64,000 nucleotides of DNA from Rhinopomastus cyanomelas (GCA_013400115.1 VXBP01001845.1:1-64000), one strand, 5' to 3'. Shown: positions 1 to 11,788, counted from the first letter of the stretch. A program made the numbers and translations. Notes: generated by a model from the letters alone, not told the origin.

Positions 1-2472
1 GATCTTCAGCTCTGTGCAAAATGAAGGTAGCACATGGCCCCCATGTGACCGCACAGCTTTTGCATCTAAAATAAGCAGGTAAATTGGGAAGAGAAGGAAA
101 GAAAGAAAGACCAATTCAAGTATCAAATGGCCAGCCCTCGGCCAAAACACTCTACGTCACTAGTAGCATCTGTGCAAATTGCCCCACTTTGGGAACCTTC
201 CGCAGTTTTGTTGCATAATTCTGCTACAACACTAATTAATAACACGCGCTAACTTGCACTCGAACTCCCTTTGTACCCAGATGTTGACATGACCTCTAGC
301 TAGTCACTCCTGTCTAGGTCGATATATCATCTGGTAAACTCCGACAGCTTTCCTCTGCTCAGAAACTAAAAATCTCAGGAGGATAAAGCATCTAGTGTCT
401 CAAATGAAGAATCCCTGTATATTTTTGCATCCAACTCCTGTCTGTTATTCCTCCATAACTGGGACACACAATGACTTATACCCCCTTACCTGTCACCCTT
501 AATTTTGGTCTGAACGTATGAGCCTCAGTTGGGTATTTCAGATGCTACCGGCATTTCAAAACCTTGTGCAATATGAAGGTTTCCTTAGCAACAGTCACCA
601 TAGGAAGCACTTTTAAAGATGCCTTTCCTGACTCTCATAATTCTGCTTTTCAGAGAGTCATACAGGTAAATCAGATATAAAGTTTTGACATGAACTTACA
701 AAACAGCAGCAGAAAAATAAGTGGACTGAGTTTGGATGCAAATAAGTTATTTCTGAGTGTGCGCTGAAAACATATTTGCCATTGAAGCTCATAGTAGTCT
801 ATTCAGCAACGTGCTCAAAACAAAGCAGAAGGGATAACTTTCCTGAAGAGAGTTGCAAGGAACAAAGTCTTCTCTTCCAAGAAAGCTTGTTTGCTTTGTT
901 AGGAATGAGCCACACTGTCTATTTATTATCTGTCATGTTAAAATCATTGAACAGCTGGTTTATGAACCATTGAACTAGTGCGTTGGTTGATGATGCTGTA
1001 GGTTTAGTTGCAATTCATACTCTGGTCCATCTTTCATAATAATCTAATAATGAGGTATCAATTAATTACCACAACTTGGGAAGGGGTGGGGGAAATGCCA
1101 CTGCTTCAGTAATGTCTCCAGTAATCTTTTATTTTCTCTTTAATTATGTCCTGAAAGTAAATCCAGCCAATAGAGCTGCAGCGAAGTCCCCACTTGTAAA
1201 TGGCAGGATGGCAGTCCATTAATCAACAGGCTCTCTGCAAGGAGATACCTCTTTTATGCTCAGTAAAACATGAGTCTGATTTTACAGGTGGCATAAGCAA
1301 TAAAATACCTACTGCTAATATCTAATGTGATGATTCCCTTTTACTTGTGTACCTGCCACTGTGAAATATTACTGAAATAACCTGTTTTCAAGCATGATGC
1401 TTTCAGCATCCGTAAATCAGCATTTCACTGGTGAGGAAAAAACCCAAACACTTATTTATGCAAGACTGTTTCTGGAAGAGGCAGCTATCATAAAATGTTT
1501 TACTCAGAAAACATAGATGTTGTCCATGATAAAGAACTATCCAGATCTCAGAGCAAGACAAGCATGAAGGGTGAACTGAGGAGTATGAAGAAAAGTCTTC
1601 AGAGCTTTGTTAGGGCAGGGACCACGTTATAACTCTGCTCTTAGCTTGGGAGGCTGCCTGGCAAGATTTTCCTGCTGCTGTTAAGGAAGGTTTATTTTCC
1701 ATAGCAGCCTACAGATATTGCTCTTTCCCAGTCCTCTTAGCACATGTTTATTTTATGTATTAAAAGGTTCACACGCAAAGTAAGGTAGACAAATGCAGTA
1801 GAGAAGCTGGCGCAGAAGAGACGGTCCTTCCAACAGCTGTCGGAGGAATCTGTGGTGTGATCAGAAGTGTTGCTAATAGTTTTTGCCCTGGGCAGTTGCA
1901 ATCCTCTGTGCTTGCTGCCCGTTTACCAAGCAGAAAGAAAATGTGGTCCTTTAAAGCTTGTATGCCTAACTTCAGCAGAAATACAAATCAAGAGCCACTG
2001 GCCTGGTAGAAGCTATTATTTGGGAGGGATCTGGTTTTCTGCCTCTTATTTGATCTCCAGATGTATATAAGCAAGTCAATCTGTTCCCCAAATATCTGTC
2101 TCACCTCCAGAAGCAGCACCTCCTTTCCTTCCTTCTGCAGGTGTTGAGCTCTTTTCTAACACATCTTCCCACCCACTTCTGGGGAAAGGGAGAGCATTGA
2201 ACCAACGTTGGCACTGGGACCACATGTCATGATTAAGGCCAGTCCAGACATTTGTCTGGACTCTCTACAGCTGCTGTGAGCACCAACACGTGCCTGGATA
2301 AAAGGAAATGCTTAAAGCTTCCCAAACACCTTAAAGAAATCCCCAGCTATAATCAAAGCAGAATATTCCCAGAACAGTAAAACATTCTCTCAAAATAACT
2401 TAAAAAATTGAGTTTTCAAAATAAAATGTTGTTTGGGGTGGGAAACATGGGCCTAGGCATGACAGGAGCAGG
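1..2472. other. Unique non-coding DNA, no gene recognised
   Basis: I see no convincing exon or known repeat here. The open frames are short (65 codons or fewer) and have no recognisable motif. Around 1030-1380 the sequence is AT-rich with several TAAT/ATTA core motifs, the texture of many vertebrate conserved non-coding elements, but conservation cannot be judged from one sequence. A purine-rich GAAAGAAAG run lies near 90-110. A perfect 22-bp palindrome lies at 2241-2262. Confidence 0.6.
2241..2262. repeat. Perfect 22-bp palindrome (10-bp arms, 2-base centre)
   Basis: AGTCCAGACA at 2241-2250 is followed by TT and then its exact reverse complement TGTCTGGACT at 2253-2262. It can form a short hairpin. 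It lies in otherwise unique sequence and no function is implied. Confidence 0.8.
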
Positions 2473-2618
2473 GGTTGTGGACTCTCCTTCTTTCTAGACA
2501 TTTAAAACCCACCTGGATGTGTTCCTGTGTGACTCGGTCTAGGTGATCCTGTTATGGCAGGGGGACTGGACGAGAAGGTCTTTCAAGGTCCCTTCCAATC
2601 CCTGATGCTCTGTGACTT
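2473..2618 (+). mobile_element. CR1 LINE, 3'-end fragment
   Basis: The fragment carries the conserved CR1 3' region in order: TGGACTCTCCTTCT, the ACCTGGATGTGTTCCTGTG stretch, GTCTAGGTGATCCTG, a GACTGGACGAGAAGGTC variant of the usual GATTGGACTAGATGATC, CCTTCCAATCCCTGATG, and a degenerate terminal octamer (CTCTGTGACTTTG). It encodes only the last residues of ORF2 plus the 3' UTR. It is 5'-truncated, as is normal for CR1. No clear target duplication is visible. Confidence 0.93.
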
Positions 2619-3260
2619 TGCCATACTTTGATCACCTGTGCTAATGAACATCGTCTTGACTACAGCACAACGATGTTACTCTCGAATCCTGCTCATTCAA
2701 CACAAGAGGCTTCACCAAATGGCCAGGTCTCTGCTGCTGTTTAGCTACATTTTTAAAGCCCACTTATCAAGAAACACAAGTAGATAATACAGATTCATTT
2801 TTCCAAAGTGCCTGGAGTAAAGGCCTGTGAGTTTTGAAAGGTCAGTCATGGTTATTGACTGCTTCATAACAGTACTAAAAGCCTTTTCATAGCAAAAGTA
2901 CTTGATCACTGGAAAAAGATCGATTCAGGCAGCAGAAAATAAGGCTATGCAGGACATGAAGAATATGGTAGAGTGGGAGAACTTAAACACACAAAGAACA
3001 ATTCATAAAAGCTTTTCACAGTGGACTTTAAAGAAAAAGGATTGTTGGATCTTTATTTTCTTAATTGCTAGCTAGACAAACCGCTGCTGCACTACGTTGC
3101 TTTTAAAGAGCAATACAAACACTCGTTTTTTTCCTCACTGTGGTTTCCGCTCGTTGACTTTTTCCTCTCGGAGAAGATGCTTCCTGGCTTTGTGGCAACT
3201 GTGTTATATCTAGGTAACTGATTTCTCTCCATATCTATTCCTAAAAACCTCCTCGTAGGT
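2619..3260. other. Unique non-coding DNA
   Basis: Ordinary AT-rich sequence between two CR1 ends. I see no gene, RNA or repeat in it. Confidence 0.5.
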
Positions 3261-3326
3261 TGTAGGGAGGTTGGACTAGAGGACCTTTAGAGGTCCCTTT
3301 CAACCCAGTACATTCTATGGTTCTAT
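3261..3326 (+). mobile_element. Short, older CR1 3'-end fragment
   Basis: GGTTGGACTAGAGGACC, GAGGTCCCTTTCAACCCAGTACATTCTATGG and TTCTAT match the last about 65 bases of a CR1, including two ATTCTATG-type terminal repeats. The wording differs from the dominant subfamily in this window, so it is another, probably older, subfamily. Its 3' end faces the 3' end of the minus-strand CR1 at 3410. Confidence 0.8.
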
Positions 3327-3409
3327 TTCTAAACCTTTGGCATTTCCTCCAAGGTGTTTGAATACACCAGGGGATGAACTCAAAAAAATCAGAGCATGTC
3401 TTTTAGCCA

Positions 3410-3680
3410 CATTAGGGATTGGAAGGGACCTCGAAAGATCATCTAGTCCAATCCCCCTGACACAGCAGGATCACCTAGACCAAGTCACACAGGAACACAT
3501 CCAGACAGGGGTTAAACTTCTCCAGAGAAGGAGATTCCACAACCCTCCTGGGCAGCCTGTTCCAATGCACCACCACCCTCACTGGGAAGAAGTTGCTTCT
3601 CATATCTTTATGGAACCTCCTGTGTTCCAGCTTACACCCATCGACCCTTGTCCTATCACTAGGTGACATTTGGAAGAGCC
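3410..3680 (-). mobile_element. CR1 LINE, 3' fragment with ORF2 C-terminus
   Basis: On the minus strand this encodes the very C-terminus of CR1 ORF2 (CKLEHRRFH, NRLPRRVVESPSLEKFN and FLCDLV at the end), followed by the 3' UTR with CTAGGTGATCCTGCTGTGT and GACTAGATGATCTTTCGAGG. The element reads from high to low coordinates and is 5'-truncated near 3680. TAGCCA occurs directly outside both ends (3404-3409 and 3681-3686), a possible 6-bp target duplication. The CR1 consensus is itself similar at the right edge, so this is tentative. The terminal ATTCTATG repeat is missing. Confidence 0.93.
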
Positions 3681-3686
3681 TAGCCA

Positions 3687-5730
3687 GGCCAGTGTTTGTT
3701 GCAATACGTATTTCATTAAAAACATCACCCATTATCATATTAATTGGATGAAGGGCAGTCTCACAGCCTATGCTATAAATGCAGAAAGCTTGGCAAGCCA
3801 TGGTTGTGAGGAGATTTCTTGAGCCTGCCTCCACACACAAGGCTGCTGCAGGAGGCGACAATTTCTTGTAAGTTTTGGACAACAGAATGGACAAAACTTC
3901 CAGCTTGTCCCTCAGAGGTAAGTTCACAAAGTTCACAGCTGCAATGTCAAAATGGGCTATCATCCTAGAGACACAGAAGATGCTTAATCCAGGATTAAGA
4001 GATTACAGTTCCTCCTCTTATGTTTCTATCATGAAGCAGAGATAAGTTTCTAACGCTCGAGAGGCAAACAAGGACAATTGAAGTCAGGCATCCTTTGGGT
4101 TGATGCCATAAGCAGGACCGTAAATAGCCTGTCCTAGTATCATGTGGCATTTTTGGGGGTTAAATCCTAGAAGAGGGTGTTAGTTGGCCTCGAGTGACAT
4201 CACGGTTGAGCTGATCATATGCTTATGCACAGCAATATGCATCTACCTGGAGCTGGTTTTTTTCCTGGTTCTGGAAGGAAGGCACAGATTGACTGATCCA
4301 AGCCTGTAAGTGCTTCCCTTTACAAACTCATTAAAGAAATATAAACCGTGTGCATTCAGGCTTCTGAAGTTAGATGGGCTGGGACCACAGGGATCAAGGG
4401 GCATTGCAAATTCAGTACTTCTCTTTGGAAAAATCTATGAGGAACAACATAAAAAACCCTAAGGAAAAAAAAAGACGATGGAATTAGCTGATATCTACAG
4501 AAACTGAATCCATCTCCCCTTGGCTCACATGCATCAACATCTAGAGAACTTCCCTGCAGGGAATATGTTGAGAAAAGGATAACAAAGGGTGTTTCTAATG
4601 AAAATTTCTGCCTGTAATGCAGTAACCTGTTAGCAAACGTGGACAATATGCCTTATGAATTTCTTAGAGGGCACGCTAAGTGAGTTGTAAAATGCAGCAG
4701 TATGAAATCCCTTCGGATCGTGCCATCACCAGGATGCAGATCAGTGTGTAAGAAATGAGTTGTGGTGACAGCTGTGTGTTTCTGGAGTCAGCTCCTTCCA
4801 CAGCTTCAGTGGTAGAAAAACCATAAGAAACATAATTAGGACTTAGAAAACTGTAACATATGACACTGAATAAAGCATGAACTTGGCCGGTGTTTGCTTT
4901 GAAGCTTGATAAACACCTTATGTTTTGGTATCTGCTACACAAGAAGTGCCTTGATCAGTATCAAAAGAAGATGTTCCCCAATGCAGTATTATTCCTGCAT
5001 GTGCTGCTGATGTCCATCAACAAATACTATTCAAAAGATTCTCAACTAATCAAAAACATAACTTTGGGAATGTCTTTTGCAGCATTCAGAGTCCAAATAC
5101 TCTTGCCAGAAAACTTCTTGGGTTTATTTCCCAATCAAAGTGAGAGCTTCCATGAGTTAACAGGCAGTGGAACAGTTGCTTACTATCCATTGAAGATTCA
5201 CCCAGTGTTGTTCAGAAATAGCCTCCAAGAACATGGCTCAGTTGATTGCTGTCACGGGTTCTCTTCATACGTTGCTGCAAGCAGCCATTCATGTTTCCAT
5301 CATAAGCACCAGGACTCACAAAGAGACAGAGTTTACCCTCGGAGGCCACCTCCATTAACCACCCCTGGAGCACACACAATCCCAGATCCTTTGCAGCAGA
5401 GAAGTCCTTTTTCCTGGCTACGACTAATCTACAGAGGCTGAAAGTTTCTGCAGATGCACACACACTTTCTCGAAGCATCACTACAAAGAGAAGATACTGC
5501 TGATGGAAACAGGAGTAAAAGAAACTCCAAATCTCACGTTATCATCAGACCATCCTGGAATCAAAAGATCCCTGAAATCAATACCTGAATCCCAAAGTAC
5601 TCGGTGCTACACCAGCAAGTAAGTCATCACATTCTGTAAGGCCTGCCAATACAATTTTTTTGTAATGTACTTTGCTCTGTCGCCCTTTCCATTACTGCCC
5701 TTCCCTGTTTGCTCTTTCTGTACTCAGCCT
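3687..5730. other. Unique non-coding DNA with one chance-length ORF
   Basis: No recognised gene or repeat. The plus-strand frame at 4890-5441 (183 codons) is the longest frame in the window that is unrelated to CR1. It has no motif I recognise and no splice or promoter context that supports it. A minus-strand frame continuing upstream from the 3.4-kb CR1 (to 3963) is also unrecognised outside the CR1 part. Confidence 0.5.
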
Positions 5731-5802
5731 CACAAACTGGGACAATAAAGTCCAAGAAACTTTAAGACATGAAACTCTCACACAAACTGGGACAATAAGG
5801 TT
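5731..5802. repeat. Shuffled partial copies of the neighbouring palindrome arm
   Basis: CACAAACTGGGACAATAA occurs at 5731-5748 and again at 5781-5798. Between them lie ATAAAGTCCAAGAAAC (5746-5760) and TTTAAGACATGAAACTCT (5761-5778). Both blocks also occur in the left arm of the palindrome at 5803-5880, but in the opposite order and at a different spacing. The arrangement suggests local rearrangement or template switching rather than simple tandem duplication. Confidence 0.75.
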
Positions 5803-6036
5803 CAATTGGACTCCCTCCATGTGTATTAAGAGGAGGATCTTCACTTTAAGACATGAAACTCTTACACCATAAAGTCCAAGAAACTTGGGTTAGGGTCCAA
5901 GAAACTTGGGTTAGGGTTAGGGTCCAAGAAACTTGGGTTAGGGTTAGGGTCCAAGAAACTTGGACTTTATGGTGCGAGAGTTTCATGTCTTAAAGTGAAG
6001 ATCCTCTACTTAATATGCATGGAGGGAGTTCAATTT
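5803..6036. repeat. 234-bp inverted repeat with telomere-like tandem loop
   Basis: The left arm (5803-5880) and right arm (5959-6036) are each 78 bp and are inverted copies of one another, with about eight mismatches by eye (around 90% identity). Shared blocks include CTCCCTCCATG, AGAGGATCTTCACTTTAAG-like sequence, ACATGAAACTCT and CACCATAAAGTCCAAG. The 78-bp centre (5881-5958) is the tandem array annotated separately. A transcript or single strand from here could fold into a long hairpin. I do not recognise the arm as a known avian transposon; a fold-back element, ERV fragment or repair product are all possible. Confidence 0.85.
5875..5963 (+). repeat. Tandem 21/27-bp repeat carrying TTAGGG hexamers
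   Basis: The unit begins TCCAAGAAACTTGG and ends in telomere-type G-rich hexamers. Copy 1 (5875-5895, 21 bp) has one TTAGGG. Copies 2 (5896-5922) and 3 (5923-5949), both 27 bp, each have two in tandem. A partial fourth copy (5950-5963) runs into the right palindrome arm. Each unit also contains the mini-palindrome CCAAG-AAA-CTTGG. Several GGG runs give local G-quadruplex potential. Five hexamers in all are too few and too interrupted to be a true telomere. Confidence 0.85.
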
Positions 6037-7410
6037 CTTCATAAGAATGCATAATTTCTCCTTGCCAATGAAGGAGAAAGGCGTGCCTGAATCTATTTAC
6101 CTCTTTCTCTTACTGTGCAGGTGAGAACTGAACCTGGCTGTTTCCTTCTAGGGCCAGTGCCCTGCCTTGCACTCATGCTTCTAGATGTTATCTAGTCACA
6201 AGAGTGTAATAAGGAGTAATAAGGATGGTTTACTCCAACCCTCTGGGTAAAACGGTACTAAAGAGAACCACTTCAGAGGGAACGTGGACAAGAATTGCAT
6301 CCTGGCCTCCCAGGCATCCCTGATGATTATTCCCTTGATAGTAAAGAGAGACAAAGACTTAAATCCCAGCAAACAGGCTCCACACCAGAAAAACGAGACA
6401 ACCTTTCATTTCCTGCTTCATGTGTGCAGATGTAATTTGTGGAGAGCTTATGTATGGAAAATGCATTTTTCCCACCAGATAGCAAACACCTTCTCCCAAA
6501 AACTAAACCCACACTCTTGTTTGCTATATGTTCATTAGAGAAAGATTAATCATGTGGGGCTGGCTTTTGAAAATGAGCTGAGTAGCACTTGGTTTGCGCA
6601 CTATTGTACCGAGCATATGTTTTCTGCTACAGTTGACAGGTGGTGCTGGTTTTTTATGGAGAACAATTAACATCGGGGTCAAAATGGTTGGATATTTTAT
6701 TTTTCTGTTTCAGGTCTGGGAAAATGTAATTAAAAATAACAGACAGGTGCTTGCTTAAAATTTTAACTGTCTGCATGCCTGGCTGGGTGCGCAAATAGCA
6801 GTTGAACTAGAAGCGTCTTCCGCTGTTCACGCCCCGAGAGGCAAATCCACACATGAGAGTTGAAGAGCACTCTTTTCCCTCTGAAGCAACACAGGAGAAC
6901 ACACACAAATTCTAGTAGCAGCTTTTCACAGCATGGCTGGGGCTGACGTGGCTTATGACGGACCTCACTAATGAGACATGTCTAACAAATGCTTCCCCTC
7001 TGATAACTCCTGCATTTATGTGGCTGGTGTCTATTTGACCAGCTACAGAGAGATGGGGAAGATTGTAAATCTGACTCCCATCCAAGCTCGTGGCTTTTTC
7101 TTGCCCAGCGAATACTTAAAGCCTGTTCTAACAGCTTGACAAACTTCAAGAGCGCCTAAAATTCTAGGCAACAATTCCTTTGAAAAATCTCACCCTAATT
7201 TCCCAAACCAGTTAGTGACATTTGCTTATGGAGAACAGAACACCTTCCCTTTAGCTCTGCACTCTAGTACCCCCCAAATTCCCTGTCACTTAAAAAAATA
7301 AACTAACGAATTACAAGTCTCTCAACATTTCAAATTGTAAGAGATTTAAAAAGCCACAAATTCCATTATTTAAAAATAAATGTGTTGGTCAACATTTAGC
7401 AGAAAGAAAC
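6037..7410. other. Unique non-coding DNA
   Basis: Moderately AT-rich sequence. GTAATAAGGA is tandemly duplicated near 6208-6227. Nothing else recognised. Confidence 0.5.
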
Positions 7411-7580
7411 TGGGATTTGGAACAGGGAAGCACCCAGGAAAATGGTGGAATCACTATTCCTGGAGGTGTCCAAAAAACGTGTAGATATGGCACTTGGAAA
7501 CATGGTTTAGTGGACACAGGGGTGTTGGGTTGACTTGATAATCTTGGAGATGTCCTCCAACCTTAACGGCTCTATGATTT
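7411..7580 (+). mobile_element. Older, divergent CR1 3' fragment
   Basis: Recognisable CR1 landmarks are degraded: TGGAACAGG, GGTGGAATCACTATTCCTGGAGGTGTCC, GTGTTGGGTTGACTTGATAATCTTGGAG, TCCTCCAACCTTAACGG and CTCTATGATT. The wording belongs to an older subfamily than the young-looking copies elsewhere in the window. 5'-truncated, no coding capacity. Confidence 0.85.
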
Positions 7581-10500
7581 TTGTTGATCAATTTTTTCTG
7601 CAGTCAACAAGGATTAAAAAAAGTGTGGTTTGCTGGGTGTTGAGTTAGAAAGGAAAACTCCTCAAGCAAAGCAGTTGCAGAAATGAGTAATAAGGGCAAT
7701 AGTAGAATACTGCTATTGGATTTTTATTTACAGGAATCTTTATATTCTTTGGCTTACTAAAATGAACCCTTAAAATTAATAACTAAGTAGAAAGTAATAT
7801 ACTCAATTAATTATAGATTATCCTCCAGACTGAAGCACTTATAGACTAAATACAGACTAAACCAAACCAGTATTTTAAGTGCACTTTTACCATCGAGTGC
7901 AGAGAGAAATGAGATTAAAATACCCATCAAACGTAAAAAACATCATTCATTCAAACTTACTCATTTCATCAGGAAAAATTTGTACCAATTACAGACAAAT
8001 CAATAATCTGAAACTGATCTAACAGAATAAATCTCCAAACAAAGCTGATCGTTAATCTACCATATTATTATCATTCCAAGCAAAATAAATTGCAAAAGTT
8101 GTTTATGTACTGGAGATCACCAAAAACAAGAATGAAGGCTGATGCATTGATAGAAGACATTGCCAGAGGTGTGAGACAATAAACATCAGTGTAATGTTTA
8201 GCACAAAACCACTATTAATGTAGCTATTAAAACTATTAATCATCTCCACAGCCCTGCGATTGTTAACCAGTTTCAATACAGTATTACCACTACCATTGCT
8301 AAGATTTATTTCCTGGCTTAATGTGCTATTCTAAATTTAATTTCAAGCCGTTTTAAACTCAACATACAAACCATCACTTCAGAGAACATGTTCATTAAAT
8401 CACAGATATACCCAGAAATTTTGTAATCATCTGAGCTAGAAACCAGCTTTCAAATCACACATTGGTTTTCCCATTATTTAAGAGAAACGTGTACATGAGG
8501 GGGGGAAAAAGCTTATTTAAGGATATTTTACTCATAGGGATCATTTGCCATGTTTAAGTTGATGTTGTTTAATCTTGGCTATGCAAGCTCAAAGGTGCTT
8601 TCCATACACACAGCTACCTTCCTGTAGCACTTCTGGGATGGGTGTACACGTGCCTGGCTGGCCCAGATGCTCACTGCAGGGTACGACTTGGCTGAGCACT
8701 CAAAGGAAGCAGGAATCATGTCTAAGACTCCCTTAATGTCTCAAACTCCAGCAATCTTACTGTTGTACCCAAGTTAAAATTACTCCCTTCTTGGTAGGTA
8801 AAGGAGCACTCTTGAGGACCTGATCCCTCAAAAGCAAATCCAGACCTAAATCCAACATATAAGTGAATTCCTTTCACATGGAGCACGTCTTCGGCAGCAA
8901 GAAGCTAATGTGGTGATGAGAAGAAACTTAATCCCAGTGTGATGGATATAAGGATGACCTAGTTCCTTCTGCTTTCAGCAGCCAAGACCAGCTTCACATC
9001 CCCATGCGCAGTGCTTTGTCCCTGCTGGTTTACATCACATAGAACACCCTGATCTTTTTCAAATCTCAGATGCACATTGTGGCAGATAATTTTTAAGAAC
9101 CCATAAAATAAAGCCAAACATTATTCTTCAAGTAAGAAAGGGGGCTTATCTTATGGCTAAGATTTCACACCCTTCTCTTTTGTGGGAACTCAGAGTTCAA
9201 TATCACATCAGGATACCGAGATGTAAGGGGGACTGTGGGAACAGAAGCCCTTTCATAAATCACTGCGAGCTGTCCCTTGCCAGGCAGCTATCCCTCACCT
9301 AGCACACGATAACACAGCTGACATTTCTTTCTTTCCCCAGGACATCCTGAAGCCAATTAATTTGTTGCACTGATTAATGAGTCGAAAGGACATCCTGACA
9401 TGTAGAAAACCTGGCACAACCATTTTGCCATGTCTTTGTATTTTAAATGTAAGCTGTGAGCATACAGTGATGAGAATATTTTTTGTTAATAAGAGAGAAG
9501 TTGTAGATCGATAATGAATCAAGAAGCCCTGGTGCGATAGCACATCGCTTTTGAGCACACACAGTTAAAACTCACTCCTGCTAATGAGAGTCTCAAAAGT
9601 CAAGTTTTTATCACCCACTCACACTGAGCTTGTGAAAATCTGATTCATTGCTTTGCAATACCACCTCTGTTGGTGGGACTTAAGGAGTTTATGGTAGCTC
9701 ATACATTATGATTTAAGTAGGGATGTGCCAGATCAGGGCTATAATCAATTATTCTTACGCCGCAACACTGCCAGCAGCAGGAGCTACAGCTCACATACAA
9801 TGATCTCAGTGGACTTTATCTGTGTGGAATGAGTGTTTTTACTGATCATCTGGTAGCATCCAAGAGGCTCTCTCAGACTCTGCTGGTGCTCACTGATATT
9901 CAGTGGAGGCTTATTCTCAGGAATTGTCTTTGAGGATTCAGGAAAACAGGACAGAGTAATTTTCTTTTAAAGAGAGAGCTGAAAATTTCATTTGCCACCC
10001 CTGACATAAGAGAGCACAGTGTAGCAAAAAAACACCTCAACTCAATCAAAAAGTTCTGCCATGCAGCAACTCAGAGGAGCCTTCTGTTCTGTTTTCTAAC
10101 CTTTTATATACTGGACGAGCCTCTTCCCTGAAATAGTCAACCTGGTTTTGGAGACAGCAAACTCTGCTCCCAAAGCCCATCACTCACCAGGCTGTTAATT
10201 CATAGAAACAAAAGGTCTACCCATATTACAAACTTTCACCCCTCAAATAATACTTTGATTGTATTACATTAACTAAATTAAATTAAATTGCAGAAGCATC
10301 CCCATTATTGTTCCCAAATTTAAATCCTAATTTGTCTCTTGACAAAAACTTCAAAAAGAGCTCCTTGTTGGAAAAAAAAACCAACTAGGACCTGTGGAAA
10401 AGATTTCACAGAAACTTACACTGCTTATCCAAAACAGCTCAAATAATTGAACTATTTCCTCCCTGGAATGTGCCAAGGCAAATAGTCTGTATCACGAGAT

Positions 10501-11703
10501 AATGATCCACATCTCAGTCTAGAATGAAACTGAGACGAGAGCAAAAACAGACAGAAAATGGATGCAGTCCAATTATTGTAGCTCTAATGCAGAGGAACAG
10601 ATAACCATGATACCATGTTTAGAGCAATAAATATTCCTTAATGCAGACAACTGTGTTTTATGAAGACACTCTGGTCAGACCTACGTAACATGGGCCATCA
10701 AACTTTACTGTGAATTCCTACTAATCAGCCTAATGAAGTGCTCTGACTTCAGGGCACAACCTGTGCTAAGATAAAACCTTTATGCATCTGTCTGGTCTGG
10801 AAGCCACAGAAGCCCGTTGTTTCACCTAAAGGCTTGTTGTTAGGGATATTCCCCCTCAGATTAAGCATGTGGCTTATTCCCTGGTGTTTGCCTGACTCCA
10901 TCCTTCTGTCAGTACTTCTTATGAGGCCTCATTACTTAGTTTCAGCATAGAATCAAACACACTAATAAAAGAGATTATCAATTTATGAACCCACGCAGGA
11001 AACGTAAATCTCAGAAAAAAAGCAGTCTCAGAAGCAGCCTTCGCTCAGTACACATCTCCCACCCTGAGAACTGGTGCTCGAGCCTTCAGTGCTCTCAACA
11101 GCTGAACGCCAGCCGACAAGGCAGCCTTTACGGTTCCTGCATAGCTGTCAGCCCTTGCAAAGCAGCACTGTGATGACACTCACTTTATCTGCACAGAAGT
11201 GCACAATACAGCCTTTGGTTAAGTGCATCATTATATAAGAAGCAGACTATAAGTGCCTTGAAGAGAATCTGCACCTCTCTAAGCAGAGCACCAGCAGAAA
11301 GCGAACCATGGGTTGACTAATGGAGTCGCCTAAAGGGGGGTCTGGGCTCAAATCCCAGTTTTTCATACAACGTGCAGCTCAATGACCCACAGCCACACAC
11401 CCAGCTCTGCATCGATTGAACTGTGCAGAGTAGCAGCCTCCTACAGGGCTACAGCCCAGGCCAGTGGGAAGAAGCTCAGCTCTCCCGAATTGCCAGGTTT
11501 TAGCAAGGACATTCCCAGAGTGTTGTGTGTCTGGGATGGAATCCATTTTCTTCACAGTGGCTTGTATGGGGCTGTGCTTTGGATTCGTTCTGAAAACAGA
11601 GTTAATGACAGATGTTTTAGTTGTCGGTAAACAGTGCTTACAGAGAGTCAAGCCCTTTTCTGCTCCTCACCCCACCAGGGAGTGGTCTGCAGGTGCAGGA
11701 GAT
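7581..11703. other. Unique non-coding DNA, CR1-free
   Basis: Start of a long block without recognisable CR1. Base composition is AT-rich with no open frame above about 90 codons. I see no exon, tRNA or repeat. A sequence near 11310-11370 has a weak resemblance to a tRNA B box but no matching A box (see rejected items). Confidence 0.5.
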
Positions 11704-11788
11704 GGTGGGATGTTCCACGTGGTGGGATGTTCCACGTGGTGGGATGTTCCACGTGGTGGGATGTTCCACGTGGTGGGATGTTCCACGT
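11704..11788. repeat. 17-bp x 5 perfect minisatellite with E-box palindromes
   Basis: GGTGGGATGTTCCACGT is repeated five times without a mismatch (11704-11720, 11721-11737, 11738-11754, 11755-11771, 11772-11788). Each copy junction forms CCACGTGG, which contains the E-box core CACGTG, so four such sites sit 17 bp apart. The only ambiguous base of the window, N at 11789, directly follows the array. A perfect array next to an N suggests the true copy number may not have been resolved in the assembly. Confidence 0.95.

Noticed and set aside
4890..5441. 183-codon plus-strand open frame, the longest unrelated to CR1
   Set aside because: No recognisable domain, no splice-site or promoter context, and a frame of this length is only mildly unusual in 64 kb. 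Overlapped by a minus-strand frame (5212-5481).
5881..5949. True interstitial telomere or chromosome fusion point
   Set aside because: Only five TTAGGG hexamers, in groups of one or two and separated by a different 14-15-bp sequence. A fusion relic would normally show longer uninterrupted or head-to-head hexamer arrays.
11310..11370. tRNA-like or SINE-like sequence (GGGCTCAAATCCCAG resembles a B box)
   Set aside because: No A box at the right distance and no cloverleaf that I could form; a single B-box-like match is weak.
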